DNA from: Loktanella fryxellensis
GTDB lineage: Bacteria; Pseudomonadota; Alphaproteobacteria; Rhodobacterales; Rhodobacteraceae
Length of the DNA: 56,662 bases
NCBI RefSeq assembly: GCF_900110065.1
Contig: NZ_FOCI01000021.1
Coordinates: 1 to 56,662 of the forward strand
Direction: 5' to 3'
A model generated the notes under the pieces. It did not search any database and was not told where the DNA came from. It worked only from the letters and a program-made list of their open reading frames with translations. Every line of letters starts with the position of its first letter. Within the stretch, counting starts at the first letter, position 1. The position numbers were made by a program, and so were the translations under genes. Of this stretch, positions 27,193 to 35,818 are shown piece by piece.

Positions 27193-27246
27193 GGGCGTTC
27201 TCCCGATAGGTGGGCCGGGGCGCGGTCCGCCCCGGCGGAAGGGGCC

Positions 27247-27729
27247 TTACAGCGTCCAGGTGTCGATGATGACGGCGTTGTCGCGCACGTGCAGCAGCTT
27301 CAGGTCCAGCACGTCCTGCGGCGCGATGGGCACGATGCCGGGCAGCAGCGCCGCCTCGCCGTGGCCGTACAGCGCCTGCAGCGCAAAGCGGCAGGCATAG
27401 ATCTTGCTGCCCTCGGCCATGAACTTCTTGAGGTTGTCGCCGAAGTTCTGGTGCCCCGGAAAGGCCGCGTCGCCCAAGGTCGGAAAGCCGCGCTGCACGC
27501 CCAGCATGACGCCCGGACCATACAGCAGGATCGACGTCTCATAGCCCTTGCGGGCCAGACGGATCGCGTTGAGCATGTTGACGAGGCCGATCGACCCTTC
27601 GAAGGCCACGGTGTGGAAGGTCACCAGCGCCTTCTGGCCCGGCTCCGCTTTGACGTCTTCGAAGACCTTTTCCTCGTAGTCGACGAAGAAGTCGCCGTCC
27701 TTGTGTTTTTCCTGCGTGACTGCGGGCAT
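27247..27729 (-). CDS. MSMEG_0572/Sll0783-family nitrogen starvation response protein (Nit1C)
   Basis: 160 residues from [20 protein letters not shown], set by GGAAGC upstream. It has a DsrE-like alpha/beta body: [60 protein letters not shown]. In Synechocystis the homologue (Sll0783) is strongly induced by nitrogen starvation. First gene of the seven-gene minus-strand operon, facing a divergent MocR-type regulator across a 237-bp spacer. Confidence 0.88.
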   Translation of the reverse strand: MPAVTQEKHKDGDFFVDYEEKVFEDVKAEPGQKALVTFHTVAFEGSIGLVNMLNAIRLARKGYETSILLYGPGVMLGVQRGFPTLGDAAFPGHQNFGDNLKKFMAEGSKIYACRFALQALYGHGEAALLPGIVPIAPQDVLDLKLLHVRDNAVIIDTWTL

Positions 27730-27814
27730 CGTGCGCTTCCTTTGCGTGCTTGGCTGGGTCTGGTGCCACGATGCGGCGGCAGCATGCATCCGATCAATAA
27801 TTCTGACAATTATG

Positions 27815-27822
27815 CATACAAT
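27815..27822. promoter_or_regulatory. CATACAAT direct repeat, copy 1, in the Nit1C/MocR spacer
   Basis: CATACAAT recurs at 27920-27927 in the same orientation, in an AT-richer patch (27795-27826) typical of a promoter. MocR-type regulators bind direct repeats, so these may be operator half-sites. The spacing of about 105 bp makes this tentative. Confidence 0.3.
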
Positions 27823-27919
27823 ATAGCCAGTCACGGCTGCGGCAGCGCGCAGGGTTCAGGAAACCCGCCCATTTCGGCGGCGCCCGGAAAAGAAATCCGC
27901 CACATCTGCACCCGGCATC

Positions 27920-27927
27920 CATACAAT
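27920..27927. promoter_or_regulatory. CATACAAT direct repeat, copy 2, before the MocR-type gene
   Basis: Second copy of CATACAAT, 40 bases upstream of the regulator's ATG, so occupancy here could give autoregulation. It is followed by a partly palindromic stretch, CGTTTCAATTCG, then GGAATCGG. Confidence 0.3.
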
Positions 27928-27966
27928 CCGTTTCAATTCGCATGGAATCGGATTTAGGGTCGCGGG

Positions 27967-29328
27967 ATGAGAGACTGGACACCCACCCTGCGCCGCGACG
28001 GTGCCGCCCGTTATCTGCAACTGGCCGATGCCATCGCCACGGGCATCGCCGACGGCAGCCTGCGCGACGGCGTGCGCCTGCCGCCACAGCGTGTGCTGGC
28101 CGACCGCCTCGGCATCGATTTCACCACCGTGTCGCGCGGCTATGCAGAGGCGCGGACGCGGGGGTTGGTGGACAGCCACGTCGGGCGCGGCACCTTCGTC
28201 GTCGGGATCAAGGCCGCCGATCCGCAGCGCGAGTTGCGCCGCCACGCGGATGTGGATCTGACGATGAACCTGCCGCCCGAACCGGACGCGCCGGACCTGC
28301 TGGCGCGAATGCAGGCCGGATTGCAGACCGTGTCCGCAAACCTGATCGACCTGCTGCGCTATCAATCCTCGACCGGCGGGCAGATCGACAAGGAGGCCGC
28401 ATCGACGTGGCTGTCGCTGCGCGGTCTCGTGCCGACGCTGGACCGGATCGCCGTGACGCCCGGTGCGCATCCGACGATCCTCGCCATCCTGATGAGCCTG
28501 ACCGTCCCCGGCGACGTGGTCCTGTGCGAGGATGTCACCTACGCCGGCATCCGGGGGATCTGCGCACGGCTGGGGTTGCGCCTGATCGGCCTGCCCGGCG
28601 ATGCGGAGGGCATCGATCCAGACGCGCTCGATGCGGCGATCCGGGACCATCGGCCCAGGGTCCTTTACCTCAACCCGACCCTGAACAATCCGACGACCCG
28701 GACGATCACGCTGGCCCGGCGGCAGGCCATCGCCGACGTCATGCTGACGCATCGCCTGCCCCTGATCGAGGACGATGCCTACGGCTTCATCCCGCCGCAT
28801 CCGCCTGCGCCGCTGGCCAGCTTTGCGCCCGACCTCGTCTGGCACATCGGTGGGCTGGCCAAGTGCATCGGCGCGGGGCTGCGGGTGGCCTACACGGTGG
28901 CACCCGACAGCCACGCCGCCCGCGATCTGGCGCATCAGCTGAAGGTGATTTCCGTGATGCCGTCGCCGCTGATGATGGCGCTGGCGACCCGCTGGATCAC
29001 CGACGGCACGGCGGACGGCATCCGCCGCTTCATCCGTGAGGAAACCCAGGCCCGCCAGGCCATCGCGGCGCAGATGCTGGCCCCGTTCCGCCACGAGGCG
29101 GCGCCACATGCCTTCAACGTCTGGCTGCATCTGCCAGACGGCGTGACGCGGGCCGAGATCATCGGGCGCATGGCGGGGACGGGCCTCGGCATGATGCCGT
29201 CCGATGCCTTCACCGTGTCGGGCGAGCCTGCCGAGGCGATCCGAGTCTGTCTGGGTGGGCAGATTACGCGCAGCCAGCTGCGCGACGCGCTGGGGCTGCT
29301 GGCCTACATCATGGCGTCACCGCTGTGA
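27967..29328 (+). CDS. MocR/GntR-type PLP-dependent regulator beside the Nit1C cluster
   Basis: 453 residues. The N-terminal GntR winged helix (about 10-80) reads RYLQLADAIATGIADGSLRD, LPPQRVLADRLGIDFTTVSR, VGRGTFV. The C-terminal fold-type-I aminotransferase domain (about 95-450) reads VTPGAHPTILAILMSLTVPG, YLNPTLNNPT, LIEDDAYGFIPPH. The PLP Lys is in HIGGLAKCIGAGLRVAY. Such proteins sense an amino-acid-like effector through PLP. Transcribed away from the Nit1C operon, it is the obvious candidate to control that operon, but this is inferred from position. Confidence 0.88.
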   Translation: MRDWTPTLRRDGAARYLQLADAIATGIADGSLRDGVRLPPQRVLADRLGIDFTTVSRGYAEARTRGLVDSHVGRGTFVVGIKAADPQRELRRHADVDLTMNLPPEPDAPDLLARMQAGLQTVSANLIDLLRYQSSTGGQIDKEAASTWLSLRGLVPTLDRIAVTPGAHPTILAILMSLTVPGDVVLCEDVTYAGIRGICARLGLRLIGLPGDAEGIDPDALDAAIRDHRPRVLYLNPTLNNPTTRTITLARRQAIADVMLTHRLPLIEDDAYGFIPPHPPAPLASFAPDLVWHIGGLAKCIGAGLRVAYTVAPDSHAARDLAHQLKVISVMPSPLMMALATRWITDGTADGIRRFIREETQARQAIAAQMLAPFRHEAAPHAFNVWLHLPDGVTRAEIIGRMAGTGLGMMPSDAFTVSGEPAEAIRVCLGGQITRSQLRDALGLLAYIMASPL

Positions 29329-29539
29329 ATGCGCCGGGTGGGGTGATAAATCTTGGTGGGCCGCTGATGGCCCGCAGGGACGCGGGCACCATGGCCGATG
29401 GAACGACAGGACCGAGGTCCGCGCATTCACTCTGCACTGGACAGAGCTGATTTCACCAACGCAGCCCCATCGGAAAACCGCCCTGCGGCGATCGGGCGGG
29501 GTGGAGCCGTCTCCAATTATTTGCGCGGTGGAGTGGGGG

Positions 29540-29559
29540 ATAAGTGGCAGCCCGTAGGG
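29540..29559. repeat. attL, distal copy of the tRNA-Glu 3' end
   Basis: ATAAGTGGCAGCCCGTAGGG, identical over 20 bases to 40745-40764. The first mismatch follows immediately (A versus G). It contains only the last 15 bases of the tRNA-Glu gene including CCA, as expected for the site left behind by integration. Confidence 0.88.
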
Positions 29560-29646
29560 AAGGGCACTTCTCTAGCAATATCACGGGACTTGGATTGTCC
29601 AACCCCCTCTGAACGCCCCATTGAAAACAATGGCGAAATTCGGCGT

Positions 29647-30549
29647 TTGTCCAACCGATTTTGCGATGGCGAAAACGCCCCGCTTGACGTCCCGACCATT
29701 GCAAGGCGTGTCGATCAAAACGGCAACTGGAACCGCGCCCGATGGGGCTGGCTAAAGGCCGTAACGGGTGACGGCGAACTGTCACCGATGGCACGCCTTC
29801 TTGCCCACGTCCTTGCCACGCAGTTTTCGCACCATGAGACGGCCCATTGCACGCCGGGCACCGAAACCTTGGCCGATGCCCTCTGCACGTCTGTTGACAC
29901 GATCAAGCGCGCCTTGCGCGATCTGGCGGCGGCAGGATGGCTGATCAGGACCGAAGGGCGCGGGCGCGGGAATCGGTCTGAAATCTTCTTTCTGGGCGGT
30001 AATAACGTGGTGCCGATGATCTGCCCGAAGGGGCCGGAAACGTCCGGCCATGCCCGCCCGAAACCGGCCCAAGCACCATCCAAAGGACACGAAAAAGGGG
30101 GCAAATCTGCACCCTTTTACAACCGCAACACGGCTGCGAAAAAGGGGGCAGATATGCGTGGAAAAGGGGGCAAATCTGCACTGTCCTATATAAAGGATGA
30201 TCCAAAGAATATCCAAAGGGCTGGCCAGCAGTCCGAAACCTCTATTTCGCCTCGTTCGTCTGGCCGGATGGACTGGACCAATTACGACCGGGCAACCGAA
30301 CCCGAAAAGTGGGAACGCGGCCTGTGTGACATCAAGCGCGGCACATATGCCGAAGATGCTTGGAACGCTTGGCTTGCCGATCATGGCTTTCCGACGCTGG
30401 TGCAGATCGGTCTTGGGAATGGTCCAGACGGTTGGGCCGTGCCGTTCCGAATGCCGCCGCGTGTTGACGATGACAAGATCGAAATCAGCCTTTCCCTGAA
30501 ATGGGCGCGCATTTTCAGCCGCAACGCGAAGGAACGGGCCAATGTTTGA
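29647..30549 (+). CDS. Winged-helix protein, probable element replication or regulatory protein; start uncertain
   Basis: The conserved part begins PTIARRVDQNGNWNRARWGW, then LSPMARLLAHVLATQF and a winged helix (ETLADALCTSVDTIKRALRD, AAGWLIRTEGRGRGNRS). A basic linker carries repeated KKGG/KGGKSA motifs, and a C-terminal domain follows (WDWTNYDRATEPEKW-like). Similar proteins sit at the same place in rhodobacterial islands and look like replication initiators. The open frame runs leftward through attL into host DNA, so the true start must lie inside the element; TTG at 29647 is a guess, as no good ribosome site is visible. Confidence 0.55.
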   Translation: MSNRFCDGENAPLDVPTIARRVDQNGNWNRARWGWLKAVTGDGELSPMARLLAHVLATQFSHHETAHCTPGTETLADALCTSVDTIKRALRDLAAAGWLIRTEGRGRGNRSEIFFLGGNNVVPMICPKGPETSGHARPKPAQAPSKGHEKGGKSAPFYNRNTAAKKGADMRGKGGKSALSYIKDDPKNIQRAGQQSETSISPRSSGRMDWTNYDRATEPEKWERGLCDIKRGTYAEDAWNAWLADHGFPTLVQIGLGNGPDGWAVPFRMPPRVDDDKIEISLSLKWARIFSRNAKERANV

Positions 30550-30823
30550 TGAAGAACGCCAAGAGCGCATTGAATCGAAAGAGGCGGTTGCCGAAAAGGC
30601 CGCGTCCTGCATCCGCGAGTGCATGGCGCTGATGCGCGAAAGCGGGATGCCTTGGGATAGCATCATCGCCGGTGCCCATGCCGAGGTGATCAGCGCCATG
30701 ACGCTGGCCTTCGGCGGGCGGATGGCAGCGCATTGCTGCACCAGCGCCGCCGAACGGGTCTGCACCCTGCCTTCGGAGGCGGACCATGCCCTTGCCTGCG
30801 CCAGACCAGCGGGCAGCGCGTGA
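30542..30823 (+). CDS. Small unknown element protein
   Basis: 93 residues, overlapping the end of the winged-helix gene by 8 bases. A charged N-terminal helix (EERQERIESKEAVAEKAASC) is followed by MRESGMPWDSIIAGAHAEVI and a Cys-rich turn AAHCCTSAAERV. No function is recognised. Coupling to the gene above suggests an accessory role in the early operon. Confidence 0.55.
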   Translation: MFDEERQERIESKEAVAEKAASCIRECMALMRESGMPWDSIIAGAHAEVISAMTLAFGGRMAAHCCTSAAERVCTLPSEADHALACARPAGSA

Positions 30824-30911
30824 CCTTCGCGGGTCCTTGCCAGCCCCGACCTATACGGGGGGCAGAGGCGCGATGCTTGAAGCTATGCAATACTTTACAA
30901 GGGGTTAAAAG

Positions 30912-31412
30912 ATGCGGATCATGTCGGAATTGCCGGGGCTTGGGGGCGACAAGCCTGTCCATCGCATTGGCGGTTCTGACCTTTGCGACCTGTTCGGCAT
31001 CACGCCGGGGATGCTGACGGCCCTTGGCAAACGCGATATCGTGGTTCGTCTAGGCCATGATGCCTATGACCTTGAGGAAAGCGCGCGACGCTACATCGCC
31101 AGCCTGCGCGAGACGGCAAGCGGGCGCGGCGGCGAAGAACAGGTGCTGAACCTGACCAGCGAGCGGGCGCGGCTGGCACGGGAACAGGCCGACGCGCAGG
31201 CCCTGAAAAACGCCGTACTGCGCGGCGAATACGTCCCGGCAAGCGAGGTGGAACGGGCTTGGGCCGATACCCTGCGCGCCCTGCGTTCCCGGCTTCTGGC
31301 GGTGCCTTCCCGGCTGCGCCAATCCATGCAGCACCTGACCACCAGCGACGTGACCATGATCGACCGCGAATTGCGCGACGCCTTGCAGGAACTTGGCAAT
31401 GCCGACGCTTGA
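30912..31412 (+). CDS. Phage terminase small subunit, Nu1-like
   Basis: 166 residues. An N-terminal winged-helix type DNA-binding part (LCDLFGITPGMLTALGKRDI, then YDLEESARRYIASL) is followed by a long charged helix (LTSERARLAREQADAQALKN) and C-terminal ALRSRLLAVPSRLRQSM, the Nu1/phage-packaging pattern. Start at ATG 30912 behind AAGGGG. It recognises the packaging start site and recruits the large subunit, whose gene overlaps it by 14 bases. Confidence 0.85.
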   Translation: MRIMSELPGLGGDKPVHRIGGSDLCDLFGITPGMLTALGKRDIVVRLGHDAYDLEESARRYIASLRETASGRGGEEQVLNLTSERARLAREQADAQALKNAVLRGEYVPASEVERAWADTLRALRSRLLAVPSRLRQSMQHLTTSDVTMIDRELRDALQELGNADA

Positions 31413-33177
31413 CCAGATCACCAGACAGGCGCTGCGCGCCCTGATCCCCCCGCCGCGCCTACGCCTGTCGGACTGGATCGAGCGCGAAATCGTGCTGCCC
31501 GATGGCGTGTCCGCCTTGCCCGGCCCGGTGCGCCTTTGGCCTTTTCAACGCGAGATTGCCGACGCCATAGGCGACGCCGAAATCGAACGGGTGACTCTGG
31601 TGAAGCCCGTCCGGGTCGGATTCACCACGCTCTTGACCAGCGCGCTTGCGTCTTTCGTCGCCAATGAACCTGCGCCGATCCTTTGCCTTCTGCCCGCAGA
31701 GGCCGATTGCCGCGACTACATGGTGTCCGATATCGAACCGATCTTCGGGGCATCCCCGGCGCTTGCCGCTGCCCTGTCCGATGAACAGGACGAATCCGGG
31801 CGCAACACCCTTCTGTCGCGCCGCTTCCCCGGCGGATCGTTGAAAGTGGTCGCGGCAAAGGCACCCCGCAACCTGCGCCGCCACAACGTCCGGGTCCTGT
31901 TCATGGATGAGGCGGACGGCATGGAAGCAACCGCCGAAGGGTCGCCGATCCTGTTGGCCGAACGCCGCACCATGTCGTTTCCCGACCGTAAGATCGTGCT
32001 TGGATCGACGCCCGTGCATGAAGAAACCTCGCACGTCCTGCGCGCCTATGCGCAGTCCGACGCCCGGATTTATGAGGTGCCTTGCCCCGATTGCGGGGCC
32101 ATGAGTGAACTTATGTGGCCCGATATCATCTGGGATGAAGGCGCGCCCGAAACGGCCCGCTGGCGTTGCCCGCATTGCGCCGCAGAGGTATCAGAACGGC
32201 ATAAGACCGATATGGTCGCGGCTGGCCAGTGGCGCGCTACCCGGCCCGAAGTGCAGGGCCACGCCGGGTTCCGAATGAACGCCCTGATATCGCTGCACAC
32301 GAACGCGGCTTGGGGCAAACTGGCGGTGGAATTCGTCCAGGCTAAAGACGATCCGACCATGCTGCAAACCTTTGTGAACACGATCCTTGGCCAAGGCTGG
32401 CGCAGCGCCGGGGATGAACTGGCCGAAGATGAGCTGATGGGTCGCGCCGAGCCCTTTGGGCTTGCTGTCATTCCCGCCGAAGTGCTGGCCTTGACGGTTG
32501 GGGTGGACGTGCAGCACGACCGCTTAGAAGTCACCTATCTGGGCTGGACCGAAAGCGGCGTGACGTTGGTGCTGGGGCATCGGGTGATCTGGGGACAATA
32601 TGACGCCGAAGAAACATGGGTCGAACTGGACGGGCTGATCGGTTCCCGCTTTCCCCATGCGCTTGGCGGCAAGATCGGGGTGGACGCCTGCGCGATTGAC
32701 GCGGGCGATGGCGTGTCCATGCACCACGTCACCGCCTTTGCCACGCCCCGGACGCGGCGCAAGGTGATGGCGATCAAGGGCGCGCCCGGTAATCGCCCGA
32801 TGATCGAACGAGCAGGATCGACCACCAAGACGGGCGCGCGCCTGTGGATCATTGGCGTGGACACAGTGAAACTGCAATTGTTCGGGCGGCTGGCGCAGGC
32901 GGGCAGCTTTCGGTTTTCTGCCGATCTGCCCCCGGTCTGGTTTGAACAACTGGCGTCCGAACGGTCTGTGGTGCGCTACACCCGTGGCCAACCGACGCGC
33001 AGCTTCGTTCGGATTCCGGGGCGGCGGGCAGAGGCGCTTGACTGTGTGGTCTATGCTTTCGCGGCGCGGGCATTGGTTAATTTGGACTATGACCAGCGTC
33101 GGGCCGACCTTTCGACCGAAGCCGCGCCCGCGCCGAAGCCCGCCCCGGTGCTGGCATCAAGCTGGATGCAGTGGTGA
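31399..33177 (+). CDS. Phage terminase large subunit, GpA (lambda) family
   Basis: 592 residues, near the usual family length. ATPase: Walker A-like VKPVRVGFTT near residue 68 and Walker B VRVLFMDEADGM near 170. A zinc-finger-like part has two CxxC pairs (CPDCG, CPHC). The C-terminal nuclease shows VGVDVQHDRLEVTYLGW, GVDACAIDAGDG and a terminal EALDCVVYAFAARAL. It cuts and pumps DNA into preformed heads. ATG at 31399 follows a TTG that extends the frame two codons. The element thus has its own packaging motor. Confidence 0.92.
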   Translation: MPTLDQITRQALRALIPPPRLRLSDWIEREIVLPDGVSALPGPVRLWPFQREIADAIGDAEIERVTLVKPVRVGFTTLLTSALASFVANEPAPILCLLPAEADCRDYMVSDIEPIFGASPALAAALSDEQDESGRNTLLSRRFPGGSLKVVAAKAPRNLRRHNVRVLFMDEADGMEATAEGSPILLAERRTMSFPDRKIVLGSTPVHEETSHVLRAYAQSDARIYEVPCPDCGAMSELMWPDIIWDEGAPETARWRCPHCAAEVSERHKTDMVAAGQWRATRPEVQGHAGFRMNALISLHTNAAWGKLAVEFVQAKDDPTMLQTFVNTILGQGWRSAGDELAEDELMGRAEPFGLAVIPAEVLALTVGVDVQHDRLEVTYLGWTESGVTLVLGHRVIWGQYDAEETWVELDGLIGSRFPHALGGKIGVDACAIDAGDGVSMHHVTAFATPRTRRKVMAIKGAPGNRPMIERAGSTTKTGARLWIIGVDTVKLQLFGRLAQAGSFRFSADLPPVWFEQLASERSVVRYTRGQPTRSFVRIPGRRAEALDCVVYAFAARALVNLDYDQRRADLSTEAAPAPKPAPVLASSWMQW

Positions 33178-33207
33178 AAGAAAAGTGGACCCAAGGCAAA
33201 AATTCGA

Positions 33208-34992
33208 TTACCGGAATTTTTCTGCGATCGCAGCAATTTGTGGACCTGTGGCCTTCTTAGTTTCAGAGCCGGTTCTAAAGAATGCATCATCTCCTAAAAA
33301 GCTCATGTTCGTTTGTGCTGGTATTCGAACTCTAATGATTTCCAGCCCCTTGTAAGTTATCGAATCTATAGAAGTAGCCATCATTGTCTTCAAGGGTTCC
33401 ATTAATCCTGATTGGCCAATATGATCTGTCAGCAGCCGAACATAGTCATCAAGGCTCTTTCCCAAGATAGTAGCTTCTCTTTCAACTCCTACCACGTTCA
33501 CATGGCGGACCCTAACTGGCACCACACCATCAAGTTCTGCTATCCTTGTTGCGTGCGTATCCTTATCAGCAATGCCGATGTAAAGATAACCATTCGCATC
33601 TGGCCCCACATTTGCTATCGCACAAACTGTTTCAATTATTGTCTTAAGGATATTTTCATCCATTTTCCGACTATCATCAAGTCTTAGGAAGCCCTGCTTG
33701 AATTCATATCGAGAAGTTTCCGTCTTCGCTCTACTTATGGAATTCTCGAAATCAAGTATGACCCCAGGTCCATGCTGAAATGCCGCCATATCCTTCTTGA
33801 CAAATTGATCTCTCACGAGTCCTTTAGAGATATTTATGTTCGTCCTTCTGTCTTCTGCTTTGGTTTGTTTTTGGCCAACTTCAATTTTGTTGGTCAAGTT
33901 GTTGAGGCACGACATAATTTTCTTTGAGTCATCTGGAAACATACTTTCCTTAATTATTAAATCAAAGAAAGTCATAAAGACGGCATAAAAGGGCGATTTC
34001 TGAGCATTTGAAGTAGCAGTTGGATAAACAACTTTCCTAAAGTGATTAGTTTCGCCATTGCTTTCCTCTACTACAGTGCGCAAGGCGGAAAAAACCAATT
34101 TCACCTCAGCAGCAATTTTCTCCTTTCCATAAGCAGTCAAGCGTTTTGCGATGTCTTTTGCATCCGCATGATCCACATTGTACAGATTATCACGATACAC
34201 CCGCGTACCATCGACAGGGCCACTTAAAAGAATTGAGGCGCAGATATCAATGATCATTTCTTCGTCGTCGCTGTCGCGAAGATCGCCAGTTCTCAAGATG
34301 CCTTGCTGACACCAGAAAATTTCTTCTGCCTTTAAGTTATAGCCATGAGGATTCTTTTGGTTTTCAATACTTATTTCTGGCATGTCGTGAAGAGCCAATC
34401 GCTCCTTCGACACATCGCCCCTCAGCTCAGCGCCAAGCTCACGAACAAGTTCTGCAAATTCGGACAGAACACCAGCTTGTCTGCGTTCCTGATCGCTGAG
34501 CTGCTTACCACCAGAGTTAATTCGACCAAAGATATCAGTGATGCGCTTATCATCTTCCCCAGAAAACGACGTCACAGCCATCTGGTAGTCAAGAAAGTCC
34601 GAGCAGATTTTTGGACTAAGTCTCTTTACATCCATGCCAAATATATTGAAGAGGCCTTCTTCATTTGCCTGTCGGGCGCGCGCGAATTCGTTCACATCAA
34701 AGCACAAATCATTGACCGTAAACCCATGTTCAATGAAGCTAAATATCGCATTTAAGCGTTGCATTCCATCAATGACTTCAATGGTGTCCTGCCCATCTGG
34801 TCCTTCAGCCTTTTTCTCTGCAAGAAGAATAAGCGGAATGGGGTAGTTGAGCAATATGCTTTCAATTAACCGCTTTTTTTCATCCACAGTCCAGACCAGT
34901 TTTCTTTGATACTGTCGATTTACAACCAATGACCCACTTCTATAGTCCCGATACAGCGACTGAATGCTCAGTCCTTTTGGTGAAACTGCCAC
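33208..34992 (-). CDS. DUF262-AlbA_2 (Schlafen-type) fusion, candidate anti-phage defence cargo
   Basis: 594 residues, GTG start behind GGGAG. The N-terminal DUF262 (ParB/Srx-like) domain at about residues 5-260 shows NRQYQRKLVW, EVIDGMQRLNAI, and DIFGRINSGGKQLSDQERRQ. A middle helical part is followed by a C-terminal AlbA_2-type nucleic-acid-binding domain at about 430-590 (SRYEFKQGFLRLD, IIETVCAIANVGPDANGYLY, IGIADKD). DUF262 occurs in nucleotide-dependent nucleases such as GmrSD and in defence islands; AlbA_2 occurs in Schlafen-like factors. It is on the opposite strand, visibly AT-richer than its neighbours, and sits between terminase and portal genes: typical acquired cargo. Function is inferred. 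Confidence 0.8.
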   Translation of the reverse strand: MAVSPKGLSIQSLYRDYRSGSLVVNRQYQRKLVWTVDEKKRLIESILLNYPIPLILLAEKKAEGPDGQDTIEVIDGMQRLNAIFSFIEHGFTVNDLCFDVNEFARARQANEEGLFNIFGMDVKRLSPKICSDFLDYQMAVTSFSGEDDKRITDIFGRINSGGKQLSDQERRQAGVLSEFAELVRELGAELRGDVSKERLALHDMPEISIENQKNPHGYNLKAEEIFWCQQGILRTGDLRDSDDEEMIIDICASILLSGPVDGTRVYRDNLYNVDHADAKDIAKRLTAYGKEKIAAEVKLVFSALRTVVEESNGETNHFRKVVYPTATSNAQKSPFYAVFMTFFDLIIKESMFPDDSKKIMSCLNNLTNKIEVGQKQTKAEDRRTNINISKGLVRDQFVKKDMAAFQHGPGVILDFENSISRAKTETSRYEFKQGFLRLDDSRKMDENILKTIIETVCAIANVGPDANGYLYIGIADKDTHATRIAELDGVVPVRVRHVNVVGVEREATILGKSLDDYVRLLTDHIGQSGLMEPLKTMMATSIDSITYKGLEIIRVRIPAQTNMSFLGDDAFFRTGSETKKATGPQIAAIAEKFR

Positions 34993-35275
34993 AATCTAGC
35001 TCCCGCGGATCAAACTTTTTCAGAACATGCAAGAAGCCTGTCGCGGTTGCAACTCGAATCAGTGACAAGTGCGATCCCTTTCTTCTTAAACTCGTTCGTT
35101 TGCTCTCCGCCCCGCCCCCATAGGATTTCAGTTGAGTGGCCCAAAAGCTCAGTTCTGACGGCTTTGGTAAGGTTAGAATTTCATTCCGGCGATACGAAGC
35201 GAGTGAGGTATCACTTGACACCCCCTACGAGGCCTGCGCAGATTGGGAATCGAGTGATACCCAAATGGTGATGAC
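34993..35275. other. Divergent promoter region between the DUF262-AlbA gene and the MerR-like gene
   Basis: 283 bp of intermediate composition that should carry the cargo gene promoter (leftward) and possibly that of the portal operon (rightward). A 93-residue minus-strand open frame (34940-35221) overlaps the cargo start but has no family resemblance. No clear repeats or boxes were recognised. Confidence 0.4.
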
Positions 35276-35818
35276 ATGAAACGCGCTGCTTTCCTCTACT
35301 GTGCCGACATCGACTTGACCCGCTTTAAGGTCTTGAACCAGCGTGACCAGCTTCCGTTCGTTGTGGGCCGAGATTGGGGTGGTTCGAACTACACGCTGGA
35401 CCAAGCGTTCCGCTTGCGGGTCTTGCTTGACCTCCTCGGTGGTGAAGGGCGCGACGTCACTGCGATGGCGGGCTTGGGTCCGACCTATGCAACAAAGATG
35501 ATCTTTAACGCACTCTCCAAGTTCCCCCGGCACCCGCTTAACAAGGTCGTACCGTCTGACTGTTATCTTGGTGTCGTCGTGTACAAAGAACCCGAGCAAG
35601 ATGGCGAAATCTTGCGCAGTTCCGAATGGATTGCCTGCGAACTTGAGCGGCTTCCGGCGTGGCTTGACGAACGCCGAACCGATTCGATTACAGGGCAACG
35701 CAAGGAAATCATTCGTATCTTTCTGGTTAACGTGACCCGCGCGGCCAAGTTTGTTCGCGAGCGGGCCGATGCTCTTGGCCTTCCCGAAGGCAGCGACTAT
35801 TCGGAGATTCCCGATTGA
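35276..35818 (+). CDS. MerR-like winged-helix element protein coupled to the portal gene
   Basis: 180 residues. The N-terminal part (DLTRFKVLNQRDQLPF, then YTLDQAFRLRVLLDLLGGEG, VTAMAGLGPTYATKMI) looks like a MerR-type winged helix with a helix-turn-helix-like follow-up. The C-terminal half is mixed alpha/beta of unknown type (CYLGVVVYKEPEQDG, ITGQRKEIIRIFLVNVTRAA). Its stop overlaps the portal TTG start in TTGA, so it is made together with the head proteins. Likely a regulator of the element, or a partner of the cargo; neither is proved. Confidence 0.5.
   Translation: MKRAAFLYCADIDLTRFKVLNQRDQLPFVVGRDWGGSNYTLDQAFRLRVLLDLLGGEGRDVTAMAGLGPTYATKMIFNALSKFPRHPLNKVVPSDCYLGVVVYKEPEQDGEILRSSEWIACELERLPAWLDERRTDSITGQRKEIIRIFLVNVTRAAKFVRERADALGLPEGSDYSEIPD

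Noticed and set aside
34940-35221. A 93-residue minus-strand frame overlapping the start of the DUF262-AlbA gene
   Set aside because: No family resemblance and no ribosome site that fits; it ends within the cargo gene in another frame. It was kept as part of the promoter spacer.
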